Part shown: positions 45,861-57,199 of the stretch, piece by piece
How the letters are laid out: every line of letters starts with the position of its first letter
How positions within the stretch are numbered: position 1 is the stretch's first letter
NCBI GenBank assembly: GCA_964059195.1
Contig: CAXKWD010000004.1
Span: 117,135,938-117,199,937, forward strand
Direction: 5' to 3'
DNA length: 64,000 bases
Source: Ectobius pallidus
Lineage: Eukaryota; Arthropoda; Insecta; Blattodea; Ectobiidae
Translations under genes and position numbers: made by a program
Notes under the pieces: model-generated
Told to the model about the DNA's origin: nothing
The model's database searches: none
Seen by the model: the letters and a program-made list of their open reading frames with translations, nothing else

Positions 45861-47344
45861 TCATCCCACAATAATCTTTTGTCTCCATAAGTCCCTGTCC
45901 GCAGCATCTTCTTCACTTAATCCTTTTCTCGCCATACTCCTTTTCACTCCATCCATCCAGCACTCTTTGGGCTTCCCTCTTCTTCTTTTTCCTTCTACTT
46001 TCCAATCCAAAATTTTCTTGGGTATTCTATCCTCTGTCATTCTGATTACATGTCCATACCATTTCAAGCGTCTTTCTTCTACAATTTCCAAAATATTCTT
46101 TTCAACTTGCATTAATTTCCTTATTCTATTATTCCGAATTTGTTCTTTCCTGGATTTTCTTGCTGAACGCCTCCAAAAATCCATTTCTAATACCATTAAT
46201 TTGTTTGCTTGTTGTCTACTTATGGTCCAAGTTTCAGCGCCATATAATGTTGTACTTTGGAATAATGCCTGATATATTCATCTTTTAGTTCTATGTAAAA
46301 TATTTTTACTCCATAAGATTGAATTTAGCATTCCTATAATTCTCTTCCCATCCGTTATTCTTCTTTGAATCTCTAAATTTGTTGTTGCATCCTTTTGTAT
46401 AATAGATCCTAGATATTTAAAATATTCAACATGTGCAATTTCTTCAGTGTTACATATTAACTTTTCTTCCAAATCCATTGTCAAATATTCAGTTTTATTG
46501 AAATTTATTTCTAATCCCCAACTCCTGTGCTCTTCTACCAACTTTCTGATCATGTATGACGCATCATCTGTATCCTCAGTAATTATTACTTGATCATCCG
46601 CGAAAAGTAGATTATGCAGGTAGTAATCTGGATGAATTTGAATTCCCATATATCGACAGTTCCTAGTCCAGTTTTGAAGAGCCATATCAATATATATTTT
46701 GAACAATGTCGAAGAAAAGCAACATCCTTGTAAAAGTCCTTTTGACGTATAAAATTCTTCTGATAATTGGAAACCCATCTTTATTCGGCATTTGTTTTGT
46801 GAGTATATTGATTTTATAATGTTGATAATTTTGTCACTTATACCTGTTTTCTTCAGAACGTCCCATAATAACCTTGGCACACTATCATAAGCTTTTAGCA
46901 AATCAATGAATATCATTCCCAAGGGTTTTGACTTCTCACGATATTTTTCCATCATGAGTCTGAGAATAAATATATTGTCTACACATGATCGTCCTGGAGT
47001 GAAACCACTCTGTTCTTCTTGTCCTCTGTATTCTTTCTCCAGCTGATGTTTAATAATTCTTGTAAATGTTTTCATAAATGGATTTGTTACACATATTCCT
47101 CTATAATTAGTGCATTCCCTCTTATCCCCTTTCTTATATATAGAACTTATAAATCCAAGGTTCATCTCTTCTGGTATTGACCCCCTTCTAATATTTTCCT
47201 GTAGAAAGCTGTGATTATCTTAGTCAGTTTCCTTCCCCTGTATTTTAACAGTTCCAAATTAATTCCTCCAGGACCAGTCGTTTTCCCGTTTTTTCCTTCC
47301 TTTAAACATTTTTCCACTTCATCCTCTGATAATTCCCATTCCAA
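45861..47344 (-). pseudogene. LINE reverse transcriptase and C-terminal domain, frameshifted
   Basis: Three successive frames of one protein. 47344-47162 carries NGKTTGPGGINLELLKY. After a one-base frameshift near 47165, 47165-46278 carries the RT: SIYKKGDKRECTNYRGI, QSGFTPGRSCVDNIF, FIDLLKAYDSVPR (catalytic Asp), LLFADDQVII (FADD box) and EYFKYLGSII. After another break near 46278, 46196-45861 carries the C-terminal part (LKWYGHVIRM, GKRRRGKPKECWMDGVK). The RT catalytic residues survive, but at least two frameshifts make this copy dead. Confidence 0.9.
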
Positions 47345-47746
47345 ATTTCCATGCCTAAATTTCTTCTTTAAATTCTCCTCTTTCCTCGTTAAGGAGGGAT
47401 TTATAGTATTGTTCCCATTTTCTCATAGATATCATTTGTAAATGTGCCTTATGATTTATGTTTGTTTTAAGGCTCCTCAACATTGAACATGCTGCTATGG
47501 ATTGTTTAAATCCCAACTGGCTATTTATGTCTGCACATCTTCTTTCCCAATACTCATTTTTTTGCCTTTCTTACTTCTTTCAGTACATTATGTTTTTGTT
47601 CATATAATTTCCTGTCCTCTTTTTTTTAACTTTACCAATTCTGGTATGCTTTCCTTTTATCCTCTACTTTTGCTAAAACATCGTTTGTCATCCATTCATT
47701 TATTTTCCCTTTTTGTTTTTCCGTACCCAATAGGCTACCTCATAAG

Positions 47747-49812
47747 TAGGGTTAGGAGTTTTAGGTGCGCACCTTTTCTCGTAGGGTAAATTAAAGCTCT
47801 TTGGAAAGATACCACAGTGTGAGATTTTATCTATAGTCGAGAATGGAGATATTTTTGTAGCACCTTTTTTCCCTTTTTTGGCACCTTTTACCCCTTTTTT
47901 CTCAACAGTGCCCATAATCCCCTTTCTTCCCCTTTTTCATATTCTGTAGCTTATCAATATTCTTCTAGAGTGCATTTTATCATTATAAAGCGTTTATGAA
48001 TGACTTATGAGTTTCATTCCATTTTACTTCCAGTAAAAGCGGGACTGAAAGCACACCTGCAACAACAGAAAATGATACGTGTGTGCGTGCAAACCCTCTT
48101 TCTCTCACTTTACCGAAACAAATAGCTCCCTACAATGGAAATGCATATTTCATTCCATCAACAATAATATTGTGTGTGCGCGCAAATCCTCTTTCACTTT
48201 GCCGAAACAAATAGCTTGCTACAATGGAAATGCGTATTTCATTCCACCAAATTATAATTTATTATAAAAAAAATATTGTGTATACGCAAATCCTCTTTCT
48301 CTCACTTCCATCTTCTTGACTTCACCAGTCAGTAGTCTGTTGATCGTGAGTGCAAATCTGTGATTAAATGAGTGTATTTTTGCCATGCCTAAGGTGTCTA
48401 GAGCCCGGTTATTTTCTGTCTCAGGAATTCAAACAAGATTCCGTAGAAACAGATGGAACTGTAATACGGTGTAGCATTTGCGATTCAAGCATTTTGTTAG
48501 ATGAAAAACACCAGCGAGACCGCATCAAACAACCCATTTCCACTTCTAAGCATCAAAAGAACAAGACACTTCAAGCAAATAAATCGCGACAACCTTTATT
48601 ACGGAATGGGATTGAACAGTGTTCATCGAAAACTCAAAATTTGAAGAAATTCAACATTGATTTATGTGCTGCTCTTACACAAGCGGGAATTCCACTCAAT
48701 AAGGTAAACCATCCGACTTTCAAAGGATTCCTTGAAAATTACACAAAGACGTCAGTGCCTGATGAGAGTACTATAAGAAGAAACTACATGGAGCCTGTTT
48801 ACCAAGAAACCATAAAAACCATGAAGGAGAAAGTGACTGATTGTGATGTGGGAATCATATTGGATGAAACTACAGACTCAATGGAACGATATGTTTTGAA
48901 CATTTTAGTTTTTCCCCTATCAGGGGAGAACGTTAAGCCCATGTTGTTTAAAATGTACGAACTGGAGAAAGCCAACGCCAGTACAGTAATGCAATCAATC
49001 ATGGACTTCTGTCAAAACCTGTGGCCAAGTGGTATCGCATTTGAAAAACTTCTTCTGGTTTGCAAATGAATACATCTCTGCCCTGAAGAAGATTCTACAG
49101 AAAGCTCCGAGTCATGTTGTTGCCTACAAGGAAATCACTGGCCTCCCCCTTCCAAAATTCCCGGTCATTGCTCGCTGGGGATCATGGATTCAGTGTGCTG
49201 TTATGTTGTGTGAGAATTTTGACAAGATTAAGGATTTTGTGCTTTCATTGGATCCAGCAGACGCAGGTGCGATTTCCAAGGCCCAACAACTTCTGCTACC
49301 GGAAAAAATACAGAATTTGGAGACAGAACTATTTTGTGTCCATTGTTACAAGTACTTGACTGCAGCTATCATACAATTGGAAGAACAAGGTCTCGAAAAG
49401 GAAAAACAATGGGATATTTTCACTTCAGTGAGGGACCAGTTAGAGGGCTTTGCTAAAGACAAACTTGAGTCTAGTCTTCAGAAAAGTCCGGATGTTGAGG
49501 AATTTTCCACATGTGTAGAGTTGCCATTCCGAGTGAATACAAAGTTTGCCCCACTGGTTTCTGTGGATGTCGAAAGAAGCTTTAGCATGTACAAAGACAT
49601 TCTATGTCCTAATAGAAACAGGCTTATTTTACTGTTTCTGGTGAGTGATGATTTGATGTGTTTTTTCGCAACTCAATAACTGTTAATAGAAGATAGATTT
49701 TTTTGAATTACTTGAGTAAAATAGCACCTTTTTTTCCCCTTTTTTACCTTATTTTAGCACCTTTTCCCTTCCTTTTTTCATATAAAATTTGCACCTAAAA
49801 ATCCTAACCCTA
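47747..49812 (+). mobile_element. hAT transposon, 2066 bp, internally deleted
   Basis: Perfect 8-bp target duplication CTCATAAG (47739-47746 and 49813-49820). Inverted ends TAGGGTTAGGA..TTAGGTGC and GCACCTAA..TCCTAACCCTA. Both subterminal regions repeat CACCTTTT/CCCCTTTTTT words. The left interior has about 2.3 copies of a ~95-bp unit (48077-48310, containing AATAGCT..TACAATGGAAATGC). It encodes a broken hAT transposase on the plus strand. Confidence 0.94.
48368..49679 (+). pseudogene. hAT transposase lacking its central region
   Basis: The first frame (48368-49069) starts with a Cys-rich BED-like segment (VIRCSICDSSILLDEKHQRD), continues through a region typical of CGG-binding-protein-like hAT proteins, and has an LDETTDSM motif with an acidic residue in the position of the first catalytic Asp. 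It then jumps at about 49060 into a second frame (49029-49679) holding the C-terminal dimerisation region (FAPLVSVDVERSFSMYKDIL). The expected central catalytic segment between them is missing, consistent with an internal deletion. The family assignment is strong because the 8-bp target duplication agrees. Confidence 0.85.
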
Positions 49813-49892
49813 CTCATAAGCAATGTTTTTCACTATATCTGTAATATATTTATACATTTCTTCTGTGTTCCCACTGTAATTCTCATCTAAAA

Positions 49893-50050
49893 GTACTTTT
49901 CAAATGAGAAGCCATTTTCTTCACCGCCAATCACGTGTACGAGCTAACGAAGCGCCGCTAGCAGTAAGAGTCTTCCCTCCGCCTCGCCGTCTCTGATTGG
50001 ACCGCGTATCTAAGCAGCAGACGGACAAAACGGCTTGTCATCTGCAAATC
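49893..50050. mobile_element. Small MITE-like insertion in the LINE linker
   Basis: The LINE reading on each side (HRLHKEL to the right, LDENYSGNTEEMYK to the left) is interrupted here by about 150-160 bp of GC-richer DNA. Its ends show imperfect inverted similarity (CAAATGAGAAGCCATTTT versus AAAACGGCTTGTCATCTG, four mismatches). Exact ends and target duplication are unresolved. Confidence 0.6.
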
Positions 50051-50176
50051 ATTTATAGTTCTTTATGTAATCTATGTGTATACAGTGTTGTTGTTATACT
50101 ATCATCCTGTAGTATGTGAATTTTGAACTGATCATGATTTATTTCCTTCCCTGTATTAAGCTTTGTGTCTTATCAT

Positions 50177-51444
50177 TAAAGCCCGGATTTTCATGCACTA
50201 TCAAACTTAAAAACATGCATGCATTCATGTACTATCGTATCTCCAAATATGCACAATGAAGGGCGAAACATGCACTATCAAAAATCCGCACTGTTCTGCA
50301 ATATATTTCAATTTCACTTAAAACAACATACAACAACGAGTTTTTCGAAATTCTTCTCATTGAAACTCGTGCGTTTATCAGTTAGGACATTCTTGAACGC
50401 AGAAAATGATATTTCTACTTCACAAGAAGTAACAGGTGCATACTTAAGGGAAGAAATTTGACTGAGGGTGCGATCGAATTCCATGTCTTTTACATTTTTT
50501 TTCCCACATAATGCGTCTTTCACTATTTTCAGATGTTTAAGATCAGGATTTGAACTAAGTACCTTCTTAAGTTTTTCCCTGTCACACCCATTTCTCCACA
50601 ACACGATTCTAAAGACAATTAAACGTCTTCAACAATGGCAAGTGACTGACAAATTCAAGCAGTGAACATTCTGTTTAGCAGTTTTCTTTCAATGGAAGGT
50701 CGGCGAGTCGGCATTTTCTTTTGTATTAAATTATCGCCTCGCTCAATTCGTTGACAGTTAACATCAAAGAAGTCGCCGCCGCTTGGAGTAGTTGCCACAC
50801 TGCACAGTGTTAGTAAACAGAGCGGGAAGATGTAGATGCAGCAAAACACTTACGTGGCAATGACATTGAGCAATGAGAGAATTGGCAACACGAATTCGGT
50901 CAGCGGTTTCTTTTGAGAAAACCTTTTACAGTAACAACAAGCATTGTAATATGAGAACAAAGCGAGCCGCCCGTCAACGTTATGAGTGAGGCGATAATAG
51001 CCTGGTGTATTATATTACTGTTTTTTTGAGTAAACAGTAGTTCGCACTCTCAAATTAATGCAGGTGGCAGACTCTGTTGCCAAGTCAATCAAATAACAAT
51101 GATAGTACAATACAACATTTTTACGTTTCACTGAAAAGCCAAGATTTTAGGGAGGCACATTCATAATATGCACAGTTATGCATGGTAACTTGATATTATG
51201 CACTAAAACCAGAAAATGAGGGTTTAGATGCATTAAAAACGTCTGAATATGCTATATTAAACCAAAAAAATACAAAACATGCATTATGCATGGATTTTGC
51301 CCTAAAAAGGCCGAAATATGCAAACATGCACGGAAAAAATATGGTTATTTGGAATCCATAAGTTATGTAATGAGTAACTACAAAGTTTGAGAAGTCTAAC
51401 CAAAGTATATACAAACATGCATTTGCATGGAAATCCGGGCTCTA
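50177..51444. mobile_element. Second hAT remnant, 1268 bp
   Basis: Perfect 8-bp target duplication CTTATCAT (50169-50176 and 51445-51452). Inverted ends TAAAGCCCGGATTTTCATGC and the complement of GCATGGAAATCCGGGCTCTA, two mismatches in 20. Both ends are rich in CATGCA words. It carries only the 3' end of a transposase on the minus strand. Confidence 0.92.
50314..50604 (-). pseudogene. hAT transposase C-terminal dimerisation fragment
   Basis: About 96 residues ending in the hAT dimerisation region (LKYAPVTSCEVEISFSAFKN, LTDKRTSF, NFEKLVVV). The usual ERSFS is EISFS here. No upstream catalytic domain is visible, so this is a truncated pseudogene inside a deleted element. Confidence 0.85.
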
Positions 51445-51448
51445 CTTA

Positions 51449-52187
51449 TCATCTTATCCATGGGCAGTATATTCGTGCTTTTACCATGAAGTGATCAGAT
51501 CCACTTTCAGCTCCTCGATAAGTTCTGACATCTAAGACTTGAACTGAGCAATTTTGTTTTGTAATTATATAATAAATTATAGATTTTGTATTTCTTGACC
51601 TGTTGATCCACGTATATTTATGCATATTCCTGTGTTGAAAAAAACCATTCAATATTTTAAGTTCAAATTGTTCACATAGGCTAATTAATCTATTCCCGTT
51701 GTCATTCATGAGATCTTCTCCATATTGTCCAATTACTGCGCTATTCTTTGCACATCCTACTCTGGAATTCAAATCTCCCATAATTACTATTTCTTTCCTC
51801 CTTGTTATGTCTTCCAAAAGGTCTTGCATTTTATCCCAGAACTTATCTTTTCCCATATAGTTTGTATCATCTGTAGGTGCATATACACCTATGATAATAA
51901 TTTCCCTTCCAAATAAGTCCATCTCTACCATTAATAATCTCTAGTCTATACATTTCCAATTTCTTATTTTATTTTTCAATCCCTTTTTATCATAATAGAT
52001 ACTCCTCCCCGAGCTCTAACCCCCTTATCCACTCCACTCCATATGTGTACATATTTTCCCACATCTTCGTCTCCTGTCCCTATTCTTTTTGTTTCTGATA
52101 ACACTAGTATATCCAAATTGTATTTCTCTGCTTCCATCGGTATGGAGTGAACTTTTGTTGCTATTCCCTGTATATTCCAACATCCTA
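51449..52187 (-). pseudogene. LINE AP-type endonuclease domain, broken
   Basis: Minus strand. The N-terminal part (52187 leftwards) reads IGCWNIQGIATK and LDILVLSETK, then hits stops and a frameshift near 51935. The main frame (51931-51449) has IIIIGVYAPTDD, EIVIMGDLNSRVG, YTWINRS and ESGSDHFMV, the successive endonuclease motifs including the terminal SDH. A stop follows at the junction with the hAT insertion. Confidence 0.88.
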
Positions 52188-52502
52188 TCTCTTATATATA
52201 TAAAAGGCTTTGTCCTGACTGACAGGAATCAACGTAGAGCCTAAACTATAACAGGTAGAGACTTGGAATTTTGACAGTACCTTCGTTTCTTAATGTAGGT
52301 GCTCACTAAGAAAGGATTTTGAAAAATTCTGATTCTAAATGCCAAAAATTAAATGTTTTTGAAAAGACTTAATCCCTTTTTGCATAGAATTATCGAAACA
52401 AATTCACAGAACATAATATTGTTGCCAATGGTATAGGTGGGTTTGGATTAAATTAAATGGATGTTTGACAAATTAGAGAAGGTATCATTATAATTCATAT
52501 TA
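52188..52502 (+). mobile_element. Helitron 5'-terminal segment (first of two)
   Basis: Preceded by A, it starts TCTCTTATATATATAAAAGG and continues CTTTGTCCTGACTGACAGG, a pattern shared with the second start at 52503 (TCTATATTAATAAAAGGAAT, then TGTCCTCGATG). It has no 3' hairpin of its own before the second start. Either the second Helitron inserted into this one or they share one 3' end. Confidence 0.65.
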
Positions 52503-53027
52503 TCTATATTAATAAAAGGAATTGTCCTCGATGTCCAGCGAAATCTAGTGAACGCAGAGATCTGAAATTTTAAACATAGGTGGGCTGAAGGGTCGGAAAA
52601 TGCACCTCGAAGCCGGAATTTTAATTTTAGTTTTCGTTCGTGAGTTATGAGAGAAAAACGGGCAAAAAAGTGCATTTTTTGCGTTTTCAAAACATAAGTT
52701 TTCAGTTATACATTTCAATGTCAAATCAATTACAGTTGGCTTTGGCTATTTTTGTCATATCTTGAAAATAAAACTTTCGCGATCGCTTGAATGTTGTAAG
52801 CCCTAAATATGGTCAAACGTTGTTTTATTTGGACGAATCTCACTATAGAGAGGTTTTCTGGGCCAAGAAACTCGAATCTGAGGTCGCTTTTACCAGACGA
52901 TGCTATCTAATCGTGGTATGTAGTCCACATGATTTAGGTGTTATTAAATATAATGATTTTACTATTATGCTCTTAATTTTTAATTTTTGAAATAATTATC
53001 GCGGGCGAAGCCGCGGGCACATGCTAG
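52503..53027 (+). mobile_element. Non-autonomous Helitron, 525 bp
   Basis: It begins TCTATATTAATAAAAGG after an A and ends with a GC hairpin (CGCGG..CCGCG at 53000-53015) about nine bases before the terminal CTAG (53024-53027), followed by T. These are the hallmarks of Helitrons (TC start, 3' hairpin, CTRR end, insertion between A and T). Removing 52188-53027 rejoins the LINE endonuclease frame, independent support for the outer limits. It carries no Rep/helicase protein. Confidence 0.85.
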
Positions 53028-53028
53028 T

Positions 53029-53410
53029 ATTCAATATCCTATTAGTCTTGCCAAGTCGTCGTAAGGAAATCTGTCCGGCTTCATTCGTTTTGGGACGTTT
53101 AGCATTGTATATTTTTATGTAAAATGGGGAGCTGGCCCTTCGCTACAACCCCCTACCAGGAGGACCAGGTAATTTGTGATCGAGGTTTTCTTCCTCTAGC
53201 CTCTTACGATCCAACGCCAACCTGCAAGGCAGCAGTATCTGTAACCCTAGATAAGGGCCCTCACGGGCTTGCTTGTTCACGGCCCAATCTGGATACAGAC
53301 GCCGTTCCCACGTTGTGGATCACTCTTAGTTTCCTCTCCTCTTACCAGCCCACAAGCTAGCATATGCTAAACTTTCTGGATCTGGTAGTATGGGTCATAG
53401 GTACTAAGCC
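53029..53410 (-). other. Probable 5' region of the RTE-like LINE
   Basis: About 90 bases next to the Helitron read in frame into the endonuclease start. The remaining ~290 bp are GC-richer than the surroundings and non-coding, plausibly the LINE 5' UTR. They end at a C-run/G-run pair (C9 at ~53411, G12 at ~53440). Confidence 0.55.
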
Positions 53411-53459
53411 CCCCCCCCACCACGACAAGGTGGCGTTCCCTGGGGGGGGGGGGAATTAC

Positions 53460-54225
53460 AAATTAAATTTGTTAAAACTATAACCCTAATGTACCTTCGG
53501 GTAAAATAGGGTTCATTAAACTGTATATTCAATAAATAAATAACTTACAATATATATAAAGAAAATTTAATTTTTTCACGATTTTCTCGAAAACTGCTTA
53601 AATAACTTAATTTATTACGAGCTAAAATGCTTAAAATTTGAATACAAAGTTAAACTATTAAAAGCTAGCATTTCTCTTCTAAACTTTTCTTTGTGTAAGT
53701 TATCTGAAGAGTGGTTATAAGCTTGCCCATCTAGTCAACGTACTCTTAAATCTGACCTAGAAGAATACAACGGCTCTGAAGGGGTCTTGAACAAAACTAA
53801 TTGTGCGCTCCTGCATTGCGGCCACTTGCTCTGTGTTGATATGAAGGATGTAGGAGGTTATATGGGTGTTACACATCACACTTTCAATATGCGCACTGGT
53901 AGCTTACTGTAATTTCCTGTTGTACAATATGGTATTATGAAACAGTAGTAATTGTTATTACACTTTTTGCGATTTAGAGCAGTGTCGCATTAGGAGTACA
54001 GCACAGTGCATGACTTGTTACAGATCTTGTGATTTAATTTCTAAGTGGGTTCTATTGTCTTGACAATTAGTTTCGGATGCCGTTCTAGCTGAGAAAATTG
54101 ACTTTCGGCCTCCATGTCTGCATAATAAGGTAGATCAGCACGCTAATAAATACACAGAAATCACCATATTATCCTTGTAAATTCAAAGTTGCAAGTGCAC
54201 GAAGAATGTACTGCACGATAGTAGT
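53460..54225. other. AT-rich sequence without recognisable gene
   Basis: No supported feature. Confidence 0.5.
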
Positions 54226-54227
54226 AT

Positions 54228-54995
54228 GGTTTCCCCACCTACGTCATTGCAGGATTGGCAGGATTAATGACGTCACCGCAGGAGCCGGAGGGGAGGGAGG
54301 GGAGGGAGGAATGATGACGTCACAAGTGGGCGTGGCCTATGACGTCACAAGTGGGCGTGGCTATGACGTCAGTGGCGGATTGTATGACGTCACAAGTGGG
54401 CGTGGCAATAACCACGTGATTCAAAATGGCGTCGGTTCCGGTTCCTATTGCAAATGGCGGCGGTTCCGGTTCCGTGGCGTACGAAGCGCGAAATTTAAAA
54501 TTTGAAAATTAATAATATAAATGGCGGCACTTCCGGTTCCTATTTCAAATGTAGGACGAAGCGCGAAATTCAAAATTTGCGAATTTATAATGTAATTGGT
54601 TACGTTTCCGGCGCGAAAATCAAAATTTGGAAATTTATAATGAAAATGGCTACGTTTGCAAATGGCGTAAGGTGGGCGGATGGCGGTTGATTTGAAAATT
54701 GCAAAAGGTGGAAATTGAATATTACAATTGCAAATAGCGGATGGTGGGAAATTTGAAATTTGTATATTGGTATTGTTTTACAAGATGGCGGCATTGCTTA
54801 CGTCATTGCAGGATTATGAATTGATGACGTCATTGCAGGATTACGAATTGATGACGTCATTGCAGGATTGGAAGGATTAGATCACGTGACAGGTGGAATG
54901 TTTTATGACGTCATTGCAGGATTACGAATTGATGACGTCATTGCAGGATTGGCAGGATTAGATCATGTGACAGGTGGATTGTTTTATGACGTCAC
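54228..54995. repeat. Promoter-like motif array (CRE, KLF, YY1, ETS, USF-like words)
   Basis: Ten exact TGACGTCA palindromes start at 54268, 54315, 54340, 54364, 54385, 54825, 54852, 54906, 54933 and 54987. Three GGGCGTGGC words (54328, 54353, 54398) each follow a TGACGTCACAAGT. AAATGGCGGC or AAGATGGCGGC occurs at 54452, 54519 and 54782, ACTTCCGGTTCC at 54529, and TCACGTGAC and CCACGTGA E-boxes near 54893 and 54413. Two tandem unit types are visible: a ~24-bp unit at the left, and at the right a 27-bp unit (GACGTCATTGCAGGATTACG...) alternating with a ~54-bp unit that adds GGATTAGATCACGTGACAGG. The middle has GCGCGAAA(T)TTAAAATTTG units. No gene start is visible beside it. Confidence 0.8.
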
Positions 54996-55377
54996 AGCAG
55001 ATTTTAATCTATATGTCTTTTTTACACGGAAGTATCGTTTCATCACGTACGCCAGAACATCGCATAAATGCATCGTTATCAGTTTTCTGTAAGATGATTA
55101 TTTTTCTAAAATCTAGTGACTCAACCTAGAGTAAATGTGGTCGATGCGTAAGGCTTACAACCATACCGACAATCTGGACCTCCTAATTTATTATTAGTTG
55201 GAAATGTAGAGAAGCGTTATTTTATTCCTTCGTAAATATGGTAGCTTTCGTGTTAAAACTATATTTTATTTATAAGATTTTAATCCTAGCCCAAGGGGTT
55301 AACTCAGCTTCTGGCTTAGCGGATAGTCGTAAATTTTCCTATCATGATCGAAGCATAATCTTACGTGTTGAATTATC

Positions 55378-55535
55378 TTCAAATCCCCCAGTATAATGTC
55401 GGAATAATATTATATCATACTTCATTATTCAAAGGCGTCTTGTAAAGTCATTGTATAGAACTGTTGGTAGTGAGCTCGATCCCCGGTCAGTAATGAGCTT
55501 CAAACCTCTAGTATAATGATGGAATAATATTATGC
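55378..55535. repeat. Pair of ~36-bp direct repeats
   Basis: CTTCAAATCCCCCAGTATAA..GGAATAATATTAT at 55378-55413 recurs with a few changes at 55499-55534. Another 30-bp pair (TTGTAATATTYCATCGCWGA) lies at about 55875-55935. Local duplications without coding content. Confidence 0.75.
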
Positions 55536-57082
55536 TAATAATTACAGGTTTTTATAAGACCGATACACTATGTGTTATACCAACGCAGAACAATGGTTGG
55601 ATTGCATTGTACGTGCAGAGATTTGCTTGCTTAACAGTTTTATCAGCTTGCCCTCCATACATGTTATCTCTCTTACTATGCAGCGGTAATATAACGCTGT
55701 ACGCTTATTGCTATCTTACAACGTCATTCATTGAGACTTCCTTTTAAATCCCAACTCTATCATATTATAAAGTCGCAGGCCAGTACTTTTAAATATTAAA
55801 TCCTATTCATTGCACATGTCTTATGTAGTATTAGTCAACAGTATTTTTATTGCGGAATATTAAAAACTTATATTGTAATATTTCATCGCAGAGTGGTAGT
55901 GAACTTATTTTGTAATATTCCATCGCTGAGTGGTTCTGAGTTCGATTCAAAGTCAGTAAAGGCATATTCAGCTTTTTTCACAAGCAGGAAACGCGAAATA
56001 TCAAATAACTGCTGATAAGCTTTAGCGTATATTTACCAAGTCGTGAGGCTAGTCAGCATTTTTTTAAACTGCAATCTTTCCATTGGTGTAAAATATATTT
56101 ATCCTGTTGTGAGGCTATTTCATAACGTCATCACTACAGACCTACTTCTCGTATAATGTTTGGCCGCTAGCTTTTAAATACGAGGTTGAAAGTTGCAATA
56201 CATTCATTTGAAGCGCCACGGAGTTTTAGAGTTTAGATGATTAAATATGCATTACCTATTTTTATGTACGATGCTTTCATTCACCGTTCTACAAACGGAC
56301 TTGATCAAATTGTTTACTTTATACATCACGTAACAGTCCTATTACAAATAGTAGAAACTCAAAATAGCTAGAGGTTCGAGTTTTCAAAACTTACAATTTT
56401 TTCCATATTTAGACTTTCAATTAAATTTATGTTTTTATTTTACAAGATCACCAGTAATTTTTACTATGATCCACAACGGTGGCGCGGCTCCAAACACCCT
56501 CAATGTCTACCACTGATGTTTTATAAAGTCGTTATTATATTAAAATTATATTTTAATTTCAAGGTGGTCTGTGTTAGAGCTTTTTCCATGAATATGTCAT
56601 CCTCAGATCCAACTAAGTTTTAACTTTTGCTTCCATCCGTATATATTTTCATTGAATAATCCACATATTCTTCCACTTTGCTAATTACTCTTAAGTCCAC
56701 TGGATGAAGTCAGTTGTGAGAATCTCACAAAGCTTTCTCTACCCTCAAAATTGTAACAACTTTAATGTCCTCCAACATACAGATTTTACATCATAGAGCA
56801 AAAATATTTTTCCAGGTTATAATATTGAGATTATTTTAGCTTTTTTCCATAGATTTAGGGAATTTTCTATTTGTTAATCATCCACTATCAATCATCGTTA
56901 TCTTGCTCACTATATCGGCTTCTCCACGAGCTTTTAAATGTTCATTATGTTCTAAAACATTCATAATTTCTGAATGTATACAAATATAATCTCCGGTGTT
57001 TATTGGTATCTTTGTTTCTTCTCTTAACCTTCTCCAAAATTAACTATCTTCTTATTATTATCTGGCTCATAGCATCTTCTTT

Positions 57083-57140
57083 ACTAATTGTATGGCTCAT
57101 AGCATCTTCTTTACTAATTGTATTCGTTTCTAAAATATGG
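57083..57140. repeat. 31-bp tandem pair
   Basis: The block GGCTCATAGCATCTTCTTTA followed by CTAATTGTAT occurs twice in a row (about 57063-57122). Confidence 0.85.
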
Positions 57141-57199
57141 TTGTTAACACTATGCTTTTCCTTATTTTTGTCAGATCTAAGTTTGTATATTTCATTCCA

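Larger units (their letters stand above)
45819..53410 (-). mobile_element. RTE-like LINE broken up by four or more nested insertions
   Basis: LINE pieces occur on the minus strand in the expected order from right to left: probable 5' region (53029-~53410), start of the endonuclease (RILNIGCWNIQG, spanning the Helitron junction), endonuclease body (51453-52187), endonuclease-RT linker (about 50050-50168 and 49821-49900), and RT plus C-terminal domain (45850-47738). A short 3' end terminates in a T8 run at 45819-45826. The intervening blocks are the Helitron (52188-53027), hAT (50177-51444), a small MITE (about 49893-50050) and hAT (47747-49812). The RTE assignment rests on the overall motif style and is moderately sure. 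The 5' limit is uncertain. Confidence 0.8.

Noticed and set aside
55455..55990. tRNA-like words (GAGCTCGATCCCCGG, GAGTTCGATTC)
   Set aside because: B-box resemblance only. The surrounding sequence is a local direct duplication and does not fold as a tRNA by eye.
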